From Gemmatimonadaceae bacterium (GTDB lineage Bacteria; Latescibacterota; UBA2968; UBA8231), in the NCBI GenBank assembly GCA_026706075.1, contig JAPOZM010000031.1, positions 62,001 to 126,000 on the forward strand: a stretch of 64,000 nucleotides of DNA, given 5' to 3'. Shown in pieces: positions 57,507 through 64,000 of this stretch. Made by a program: the position numbers and the translations under genes. Position 1 is the stretch's first letter, and every line of letters begins with the position of its first letter. The notes beneath the pieces are model-generated. The model was not told where the DNA came from. It made no database searches and saw only the letters and a program-made list of their open reading frames with translations.

Positions 57507-58713
57507 GCCCATGCGATTCCTCCTGCCGGTGGCGATCCTGGCCGCCGGCGTGGCCCTCTTCGTGGTCCTCCTGCGCTCGCGCTCGCCGCCCCCCCGGGAG
57601 GAGCCCGTCCACCGGGCTCCACTGGTCGAGACCGTCCAGGCGCCGCCGGCGACCGCCCGCGTCGTCGTCCGCGGCCAGGGGACGGTCCGCCCCGACCGGG
57701 AGATCGACCTCGTGCCCCAGGTCGGCGGCCGCATCGTCTGGATCTCCGAGCAGATGGAGACCGGCGGCTTCTACTCCGCCGGCCAGGAGCTGGCCCGCAT
57801 CGACCCGGAGGACTTCGCCCTCGCCCTGGACCAGGCCGATGCCGAGGTGGCCAGGGCCCTCTACCAGCTCGAGATCGCCCGGGGCGAGGCCGAGGTGGCC
57901 GCCGAGGAGTGGGAGAGGCTGCGCGCCGGCGGCGGGTCCGAGCCGTCCGACCTGGCCCTGCACATCCCCCAGGTGAGGTTGGCCGAGGCGACGCTGAAGG
58001 CGGCGAGGGCGCGCCGCCGGGAGGCGGAGCTGCGCCTGGAGCGGACCCGCCTGCGGGCCCCCTTCGCCGGACGCGTCCGCTCCACCGATCTCGACGTGGG
58101 CCAGTACGTCTCTCCCGGACGGGGGGTGGCCCGTCTCTACGGCATCGAACGGGCCGAGGTCCCGGTCCCCGTACCCGACGAGGAGCTGGCCTGGATCGAC
58201 GTCCCCTCGCCCCCGGTCTCGCCGCGCCCGTCCCCGGCCGCCGACTCGCCCCCTCCGGAGCTCCCCCAGGAGGCCGGCCGCGGGCAGGTGCTGCTGCGGG
58301 CGCGCCACGCCGGGCGCGACCACACCTGGAAGGGGCGGGTGGCCCGCACCGAGGGGCAGGTCGACCCCCGCAGCCGCATGATCAACCTCATCGTCGAGGT
58401 CGACGCCCCCTACGACCCCCGGGACTCGGCAACGGCGCCGCTCATGGTCGGTCTCTTCGTCGAGGTGGAGATCCAGGGACGCCCGCTGACGGCGGTGCGC
58501 ACCATCCCGCGGCGGGCCCTGCACGACGGCGGAGTGGTCTGGCTCGCCGAGGACGGCCGGCTGCGGCGGCAGCTGGTGGAGGTGGTCCACCTCGGCCGCG
58601 AGGAGGCCCTCGTGCGCTTCGACGCGGCCCCCGGCGCGAGGGTGATCACGTCCCAGCTGAGGGGTGTCACCGACGGCATGGCGGTGGCCCCCCAGCGGGC
58701 GGAGGCGCCGTGA
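57499..58713 (+). CDS. RND efflux adaptor (membrane fusion protein)
   Basis: 404 residues. A single membrane-anchor helix (about 7-26) precedes VQAPPATARVVVRGQGTVRP, the lipoyl halves (EIDLVPQVGGRIVWISEQ about 71-88; RTRLRAPFAGRV about 179-190), a helical hairpin between, then a Pro-rich insert (about 234-252) and the barrel. Standard HlyD/AcrA adaptor layout. Translationally coupled to the outer-membrane factor before and to the permease after (GTGA). Confidence 0.92.
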   Translation: MSRPMRFLLPVAILAAGVALFVVLLRSRSPPPREEPVHRAPLVETVQAPPATARVVVRGQGTVRPDREIDLVPQVGGRIVWISEQMETGGFYSAGQELARIDPEDFALALDQADAEVARALYQLEIARGEAEVAAEEWERLRAGGGSEPSDLALHIPQVRLAEATLKAARARRREAELRLERTRLRAPFAGRVRSTDLDVGQYVSPGRGVARLYGIERAEVPVPVPDEELAWIDVPSPPVSPRPSPAADSPPPELPQEAGRGQVLLRARHAGRDHTWKGRVARTEGQVDPRSRMINLIVEVDAPYDPRDSATAPLMVGLFVEVEIQGRPLTAVRTIPRRALHDGGVVWLAEDGRLRRQLVEVVHLGREEALVRFDAAPGARVITSQLRGVTDGMAVAPQRAEAP

Positions 58714-61700
58714 AGCGATCCGTCGCGTGGATGGCGCGCAACCACGTGGCCGCCAACCTGCTCATGGTCTTCGTCCTCCTCACCGGGGCACTCGGTGTGC
58801 TGCGCATGAAGAAGGAGACCTTTCCGGAGATCGACCTCGACCGCATCCGCATCCAGGTCCCCTACCCGGGGGCCAGCCCGGAGGACGTGGAGGCCGGCGT
58901 CGTGCGCCGCATCGAGGAACGCATCACCGGCCTGGAGGGGATCCGCCGGATCAGCTCCACCTCCGCCGAGGGCATGGCGGCGGTCACCGTCGAGCTCGAG
59001 CTGGGCGCCGACATGGAGAGGGTTGTCGACGACGTCCGCGGCACCATCGACCGCATCGACACCTTTCCGGCCGAGACCGAGAAACCGGTCATCAAGGAGC
59101 TGGTGCGGCGCACCCGCGTCATCGACGTCGTCCTCTACGGCGAGGTGCCGGAGCGCGCCCTGAAGGCCGCCGCCGAGGAGGTGCGCGACGATCTGCGCGT
59201 CTCCGGCGAGGTCTCCCAGGTGGAGCTGGTGGGCGTGCGCACCGACGAGATCGCCATCGAGGTCCCCGCGGCGGCCCTGCAGCGCCACGGGCTCACCCTC
59301 GGCGCGGTGGCCGACGCCGTGCGGCGCACCAGCCTCGACCTGCCCGGCGGCAGCGTGAAGGGAGAACGGGGCGAGGTGCTCGTGCGCACCAAGGGCCTGC
59401 TCTACGACGGGCGCGACTACGACGGCGTCGTCGTTCAGACACGGCCCGACGGAACGTCGCTGACCGTGGGACACATCGGGCGCGTGGTCGACGGCTTCGA
59501 GGACAGCGATCTGATCTGCCGGTTCCAGGGACGGCCGGCGGCCGTGGTCGGAGTCTACCGCACCGGCGACGAGAGCGCCCTCGAGATCTCCAGGCACGTC
59601 AAGGGATACGTCGAGAATCGGCAGGGAAGCCTCCCGGCCGGCATCGACATCAGCTACGTCCGCGACGACGCGCGGCTCCTGCGCAGCCGGCTGGACCTGC
59701 TGCTGCGCAACGCCCAGCTCGGCCTGGCCCTGGTCTTCGTCTGCCTGAGCCTCTTCCTGGACATGCGCCTGGCCTTCTGGGTGATGATGGGCATCCCCAT
59801 CTCCTTCCTGGGCAGCTTCCTGCTGATCGAGCCTCTCGGCGTGTCGATCAACATGCTCTCCCTCTTCGCCTTCATCCTCGCCCTCGGCATCGTCGTCGAC
59901 GACGCCGTCGTGGTGGGCGAGAACATCTTCTCCCACCGCGAACTCGGGAAGGGCCTGTTGCAGGCCGCCGTGGACGGCACCCTGGAAGTCGGCAAACCGG
60001 TGGTCTTCACCATCCTGACCTCGGTGGCCGCCTTCCTCCCCCTCGCCTTCGTCGAGGGAAACATGGGCAAGTTCATCGTCGTCATCCCGGCCATCGTCAT
60101 CTCCGTGCTCCTCCTCTCCCTGGTGGAGGCCCTCTACATCCTGCCCGCCCACCTCTCCACCGGGCCGGGCCTCCCCTCCCGCATCCTCGGGTGGGCCCTC
60201 GCGGCGCCCCTGCGGGTTCACCGGCGCATCTCGGAGCGCGTCAACACCGGCCTGCGGTGGGTGATCGAGCGCTGCTACACCCCGGCGGTGCGGCGGGCCC
60301 TCGTCAATCCCTTCGTCACCATCGCCACCGGTCTCTCTCTGTTGCTGGGCACCGCGGGGTTCATCGCCGGCGGCCACATCAAGTTCGTCTTCATGCCCGA
60401 GATCGACTCGGACTGGGTCACCATCGCCGTCGAGATGCCCCAGGGATCCACCGCAGGGCAGACGCGGGACGTCGTGCGGCGCATCGAGACCGCGGCCATG
60501 GGAGTGCGCGACGAGATCGACGCGTCTCAGCCGGAGGAGCCGTCGATCTACCGCAACGTCTTCAGCATCATCGGGGACCAGCCCATGCTCCGGCGCACCG
60601 CCTTCGACGTAGCCGGCCGTCCGGGCGCCCAGGCGCACCTGGCGGAGATCACCATCGAGCTGCTGCCCGCCGAGCAGCGGCGGCTGCCCAGCACCGGGAT
60701 CGTGACCCGCATCCGCTCCGCCGTCGGCCCCCTGCCTGGCCCCGAGTCCGTGGTCTACCAGTCGAGCCTGTTCACCGTGGGCAACGCCATCGAGATCCAG
60801 CTCTCCGCCGATGACCTCGACCTGCTCGCGGCGGGGGCGGAGCGGCTGAGGGAGGAGATCGGCGGCTACCCGGGCACCGAGGAGGTCCGCGACAGCTTCC
60901 AGGAGGGCAAGCTCGAGATGCGTCTCGAGCTCAAGCCCCGGGGCCGCGTCCTCGGCCTGACCATGGCCGACCTGGCGACCCAGGTGCGCCACGGGTTCTA
61001 CGGCGCCGAGGCCCTGCGCCTGCAGCGCGGACGCGACGACGCCCGCGTGGTTGTCCGCTATCCGGAGGCCGAGCGGCGCAACCCGGCCGACATCGAGGGC
61101 ATGCGCGTTCGGACCCCGTCCGGCGGCGAGGTGCCCCTGCCCTATGTCGCCGACGTGAGCCTCGACTACGGGTACTCCACTCTCCAGCGCAGCGGCGGAC
61201 GGCGGGTGGTGACCGTCACCGCCGACGTCGACGCCGGCGCGGCCAATGCGGACGAGATCAACCGGGATCTCCAGGAGCGCTTCCTGCCCCTCCTGGCCCG
61301 GGAGTTCCCGGGACTGCGCTACAGCTACGAGGGGGAGCAGAGAGAGCAGGCCGAGTCCTTCGCCAGTCTCCGCCGCGGCTTTGTCGTCGCCCTGGTCGCC
61401 ATCTACGCCCTGCTGGCCATTCCCTTCCGCTCCTACACCCAGCCCCTGGTCGTCATGAGCGCCATCCCCTTCGGCATGATCGGGGCCGTCTGGGGCCACG
61501 TGCTGATGGGGCTCGACCTGGCGATGCTCAGCCTCTTCGGCGTCGTCGCCCTCTCCGGCGTGGTCGTCAACGACTCGCTGATCCTGCTCTCCTTCTACAA
61601 CCAGCTGCGCGCCGACGGGCGCCCCCGGGACGAGGCCCTCGTCGAGGCCGGACGCCAGCGCTTCCGGCCGATCCTGCTGACCTCGGCCACGACCTTCTTC

Positions 61701-61907
61701 GCCTTGCTGCCCATGATCCTCGAGCGGAGCCTTCAGGCCCAGTTCCTGATCCCCATGGCGGTCAGCCTCGCCTTCGGCATCCTCTTCGCGACGGTGATCA
61801 TCCTGATCGGGGTACCGGCCGGCATGAAGCTTCTGGAGCTCTTTCGCGAACGCTGGCTTGGCCTGCGCGGGTCCCCGGAAGAGGCCTCCAAGGCCGCCGC
61901 CATGTGA
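58710..61907 (+). CDS. RND efflux permease
   Basis: 1065 residues from a GTG overlapping the adaptor stop. TM1 about 10-30, porter domains about 35-330 and 560-850, and helix clusters about 335-540 and 870-1040. The proton-relay motif GIVVDDAVVVGEN keeps both aspartates (397-398). The C-terminal TM10-TM11 region has GVVALSGVVVNDSLIL. This is an AcrB-type antiporter with intact proton path. It forms, with the two genes before it, a complete tripartite pump encoded downstream of UDP-xylose synthase. Substrate unknown. Confidence 0.93.
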   Translation: MKRSVAWMARNHVAANLLMVFVLLTGALGVLRMKKETFPEIDLDRIRIQVPYPGASPEDVEAGVVRRIEERITGLEGIRRISSTSAEGMAAVTVELELGADMERVVDDVRGTIDRIDTFPAETEKPVIKELVRRTRVIDVVLYGEVPERALKAAAEEVRDDLRVSGEVSQVELVGVRTDEIAIEVPAAALQRHGLTLGAVADAVRRTSLDLPGGSVKGERGEVLVRTKGLLYDGRDYDGVVVQTRPDGTSLTVGHIGRVVDGFEDSDLICRFQGRPAAVVGVYRTGDESALEISRHVKGYVENRQGSLPAGIDISYVRDDARLLRSRLDLLLRNAQLGLALVFVCLSLFLDMRLAFWVMMGIPISFLGSFLLIEPLGVSINMLSLFAFILALGIVVDDAVVVGENIFSHRELGKGLLQAAVDGTLEVGKPVVFTILTSVAAFLPLAFVEGNMGKFIVVIPAIVISVLLLSLVEALYILPAHLSTGPGLPSRILGWALAAPLRVHRRISERVNTGLRWVIERCYTPAVRRALVNPFVTIATGLSLLLGTAGFIAGGHIKFVFMPEIDSDWVTIAVEMPQGSTAGQTRDVVRRIETAAMGVRDEIDASQPEEPSIYRNVFSIIGDQPMLRRTAFDVAGRPGAQAHLAEITIELLPAEQRRLPSTGIVTRIRSAVGPLPGPESVVYQSSLFTVGNAIEIQLSADDLDLLAAGAERLREEIGGYPGTEEVRDSFQEGKLEMRLELKPRGRVLGLTMADLATQVRHGFYGAEALRLQRGRDDARVVVRYPEAERRNPADIEGMRVRTPSGGEVPLPYVADVSLDYGYSTLQRSGGRRVVTVTADVDAGAANADEINRDLQERFLPLLAREFPGLRYSYEGEQREQAESFASLRRGFVVALVAIYALLAIPFRSYTQPLVVMSAIPFGMIGAVWGHVLMGLDLAMLSLFGVVALSGVVVNDSLILLSFYNQLRADGRPRDEALVEAGRQRFRPILLTSATTFFALLPMILERSLQAQFLIPMAVSLAFGILFATVIILIGVPAGMKLLELFRERWLGLRGSPEEASKAAAM

Positions 61908-61931
61908 GCCGGAAGCGACTGGCCGGCTTGT

Positions 61932-61959
61932 TTGACAGGCCCACTCGGCCGGGTATCTT
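61932..61959 (+). promoter_or_regulatory. Promoter of the molybdenum hydroxylase operon
   Basis: TTGACA (61932-61937), 16-base spacer, TATCTT (61954-61959). A leader of about 105 bases precedes the TTG start at 62069. No structured leader is obvious. Confidence 0.65.
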
Positions 61960-62068
61960 TCCCGCCCCTGCATCAATACCATATGTGTCATCAAGCCGAG
62001 AGTCGCCGGTCCCGGCCCCCCACGATCCGAGGGCCGGCAGGCGACCCGGGAGACGAGGGAGCCGACCC

Positions 62069-62992
62069 TTGAAGGACTTCGAATACGCCGCCCCCGAGAC
62101 CTTGCGCGAGGCGGTCAAGCTGCTCTCCCACGACAACGCCCGGCCCCTGGCGGGAGGCACCGACCTCATCGTGCAGATGAGGATCCGCCGCCTGCAGCCC
62201 GGGCGCGTCGTCGACGTCAAGAAGGTGCCCGAGCTCAAGGAGCTGCGCATCAGCCCCCGTGCGGGCCTGAGGATCGGGGCCGCCGTCCCCTGCCACCGCA
62301 TCTACGGCGACGCCGAGATCGCCGAGCGCTACCCCGGGATCGTCGACGCGGCTGCGATCATCGGCGGCATCCAGATCCAGGGGCGGGCGACCTTCGGCGG
62401 CAATCTGTGCAACGCCTCCCCCAGCGCCGACACGATCCCCGCCCTGATCGCCTACGGAGCCCGCGCCGAGATCGCCGGGCCCGATGGCCGCCGCCGGGTC
62501 CTGGTGAAGGACTTCTGCACCGCCCCGGGCCAGAGCGTGCTGCAGCCCGGGGAGCTGCTCGTGGGCATCCAGGTTCCCCTCAACCGCAAGAACTCCGGCG
62601 CCCACTACCTCCGCTTCATCCCGCGCAACGAGATGGACATCGCCGTCGTCGGCGCCGGGGCCTACGTCGAGCTGGCCGGCCGGGGGCGGGGGCAGACCTT
62701 CAGGAAGGTGCGCATCGGCCTCGGGGCGGTGGCCCCGACGCCGCTGTCCGCCGACGCCGCCGGCGCCGGGCTCGAAGGTCAGCCGGTGAACGAGGAGTCG
62801 ATCGCCGCCGCCGCCGAGGCGGCCAAGGCCGTGGCCAGCCCCATCTCCGACATGCGCGGACCGGCGGAGTACCGCACCCACCTGGTGGGCGTGCTGACAC
62901 GGCGGGCCCTGGTCGGCGCGGTCAAGCGCGCCCGCGGTCAGTTCGTTCCCAATGCCGTGCAGGAAAACGGCCATCCCGCGTACTCGCTGTAA
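62069..62992 (+). CDS. Xanthine dehydrogenase/CO dehydrogenase-type FAD-binding subunit
   Basis: 307 residues from a TTG after GAGGGAG. LAGGTDLIVQMR (about 28-39) and TFGGNLCNASPSADTIPALI (about 110-129) are the two FAD-pyrophosphate motifs of CoxM/XdhB/HcrB subunits. There is no inserted four-cysteine loop as in 4-hydroxybenzoyl-CoA reductase. It carries electrons from the [2Fe-2S] subunit to NAD or quinone. Gene order FAD - FeS - Mo subunit is typical of several members. Substrate not readable. Confidence 0.93.
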   Translation: MKDFEYAAPETLREAVKLLSHDNARPLAGGTDLIVQMRIRRLQPGRVVDVKKVPELKELRISPRAGLRIGAAVPCHRIYGDAEIAERYPGIVDAAAIIGGIQIQGRATFGGNLCNASPSADTIPALIAYGARAEIAGPDGRRRVLVKDFCTAPGQSVLQPGELLVGIQVPLNRKNSGAHYLRFIPRNEMDIAVVGAGAYVELAGRGRGQTFRKVRIGLGAVAPTPLSADAAGAGLEGQPVNEESIAAAAEAAKAVASPISDMRGPAEYRTHLVGVLTRRALVGAVKRARGQFVPNAVQENGHPAYSL

Positions 62993-63022
62993 CCCGACTC
63001 GACCGAGAGGACCACACACGAC

Positions 63023-63493
63023 ATGAGCAAGATTCACGTCTCCTGCACGATCAACGGGGAGTCCGAGGAGTTCCTCTGCGAGGCCCGCCAGAGCCTGCTG
63101 GAGGTTCTGCGCGAGGATCTCGGCTTCACCGGCACCAAGGAAGGGTGCAACGACGGCAACTGCGGCGCCTGCAGCGTCATGGTCGACGGCGTGCTCGTCG
63201 ATTCCTGCCTGGTCCTGGCGGCCGAGGTGGATGGATCCGAGGTCACCACCGTCGAGGGGCTGGCCAGCGCCGACGGGCTGCATCCGCTGCAGCGGAAGTT
63301 CCTGGAGCACGCCAGCCTCCAATGCGGCATCTGCACGCCGGGGTTCCTGGTGGCGAGCAAGGCCCTGCTCGACGCCAATCCGAATCCGAGTGAGCACGAC
63401 GTGCGCCACTGGCTGGCGGGCAACCTCTGCCGCTGCACCGGCTACGACAAGATCGTCCGCGCCGTTCTCGACGCGGCGGGTCAGGACGGTTGA
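63023..63493 (+). CDS. [2Fe-2S] subunit of molybdenum hydroxylase
   Basis: 156 residues. A plant-type ferredoxin cluster is bound by Cys42, Cys47, Cys50 and Cys62 (GCNDGNCGACSVMVDG), and the second cluster by Cys101, Cys104, Cys136 and Cys138 (CGICTPGF and NLCRCTGY). Complete CoxS/XdhC-type small subunit of about 155 residues. Located 30 bases after the FAD subunit gene and before the molybdenum subunit. Confidence 0.97.
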   Translation: MSKIHVSCTINGESEEFLCEARQSLLEVLREDLGFTGTKEGCNDGNCGACSVMVDGVLVDSCLVLAAEVDGSEVTTVEGLASADGLHPLQRKFLEHASLQCGICTPGFLVASKALLDANPNPSEHDVRHWLAGNLCRCTGYDKIVRAVLDAAGQDG

Positions 63494-63585
63494 CAGCTCC
63501 GCACACCGGGCACACGAGCCGGCGGCGGGTCTCGAGGAGGCTCGGCGCCGATTGCCTGCCCACCCGGCCAACGGGGGAATGATCC

Positions 63586-64000
63586 ATGGCTGACGGCAAC
63601 GGCAAGATCCGCGATTTCGGCGACCGGCAGTACAACGTGATCGGCACGCGTCCGATCCGCCACGACGGCACCGACAAGGTCACGGGCCGGGCCGTCTACG
63701 GCGGCGACGTGCGCCTTCCGGGACTGCTCTACGGGCAGGTGCTGCGCTCTCCGCACGCCCACGCCCGCATCCGCTCCATCGACACGAGCGAGGCGTCGCG
63801 GGTGCCCGGTGTGCGCGCCGTCGTCACCGGCGCCGACCTGCCGGCCCCGGCCTCGGCCGACGAGATCGTCGACCTCGGCGAGGGCCCGGCGCGCATCAAG
63901 CACATGCGCGACAACGTGCTCGCTACCGACAAGGCGCTCTACCGCGGCCATGCCGTGGCGGGGGTGGCGGCCACCACCCTGCACGCCGCCGAGGAGGCCC
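63586..64000 (+). CDS. Molybdopterin-binding large subunit of molybdenum hydroxylase (partial)
   Basis: The first 138 codons only; the gene runs off the window. ATG at 63586 with GGGGGAA upstream. The visible part has GTRPIRHDGTDKVTGRAVYG and RSPHAHARIRSIDTSEA, the conserved N-terminus of XdhA/CoxL/HcrA large subunits, which bind the molybdenum cofactor and the substrate. Active-site residues lie beyond the end. The 92 bases before it hold only the ribosome site. Substrate (CO, purine, aromatic acyl-CoA or aldehyde) cannot be told from this part. Confidence 0.92.
   Translation, partial: MADGNGKIRDFGDRQYNVIGTRPIRHDGTDKVTGRAVYGGDVRLPGLLYGQVLRSPHAHARIRSIDTSEASRVPGVRAVVTGADLPAPASADEIVDLGEGPARIKHMRDNVLATDKALYRGHAVAGVAATTLHAAEEA

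Overview
This window is about 64 kb of very GC-rich bacterial DNA (I estimate around 70% G+C by eye). It is densely packed with about 52 protein genes, many translationally coupled by 4-base stop/start overlaps (ATGA, GTGA) and many starting at GTG or TTG. Several lipoproteins, outer-membrane beta-barrel proteins, an LspA signal peptidase, a fused SecDF and two tripartite RND pumps show a diderm (Gram-negative-type) cell. The mix of PorV/FadL-like and YjbH-like barrels, a bactofilin, a peptidase-propeller-barrel fusion and a type 2 isoleucyl-tRNA synthetase suggests a poorly cultured high-GC phylum of the FCB kind (Krumholzibacteriota-, Eisenbacteria- or Gemmatimonadota-like). That placement is an inference. 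I saw no rRNA, tRNA, CRISPR array, insertion sequence or phage gene.

Layout. 0-7.8 kb: a divergent YjbQ-like protein, then an RND efflux operon whose outer-membrane TolC component carries an extra periplasmic binding-protein-like domain. 7.8-12.6 kb: a leftward transaldolase - lipoprotein - zinc alcohol dehydrogenase operon, divergent from an ATP-cone/P-loop 2-phosphoglycerate-kinase-like gene and a bactofilin. 12.7-16.3 kb: tsaE followed by three envelope proteins and a strong bidirectional terminator. 16.3-21.2 kb: a leftward three-gene envelope operon (TPR lipoprotein, a 1090-residue metalloprotease/beta-propeller/barrel fusion, a small lipoprotein). 21.2-25.4 kb: GT-C glycosyltransferase, 3-hydroxyacyl-CoA dehydrogenase, Gfo/Idh oxidoreductase and a lipoprotein. 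25.4-29.1 kb: a gap without recognisable genes, a retropepsin-like protease overlapping a barrel gene, an MsrP-type molybdoenzyme and a secreted protein.

29.0-41.3 kb is a long leftward housekeeping operon: polyprenyl synthase, ApbE, SecDF, CPA-like membrane protein, YggS, YggT, IleS, a DksA/TraR-type protein, LspA, RluD. A near-consensus promoter and a palindrome lie in front of it. 41.4-45.1 kb: D-cysteine desulfhydrase-like enzyme with GlcD and GlcE. 45.3-49.7 kb: an ABC exporter with a zinc ribbon coupled to a DUF1854 protein (a pair otherwise linked to cyanophycin metabolism), a macrodomain protein and a GT2 glycosyltransferase. 49.8-54.9 kb: methionine aminopeptidase, a small unknown protein, a TlpA-type thioredoxin and DNA polymerase III alpha. 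55.1-61.9 kb: a UDP-glucuronate decarboxylase coupled to a second RND pump. 62.1-64.0 kb: the start of a xanthine dehydrogenase/CO dehydrogenase-type molybdenum hydroxylase operon, cut by the window edge.

Recurrent promoters of the form TTGnnn - 16/17 bases - TAnnTT can be read in many intergenic regions and agree with the operon structure. The least ordinary parts are the binding-protein/TolC fusion, the protease-propeller-barrel operon, the ABC/DUF1854 pair, the pump coupled to a nucleotide-sugar enzyme, and the palindrome at the isoprenoid promoter.
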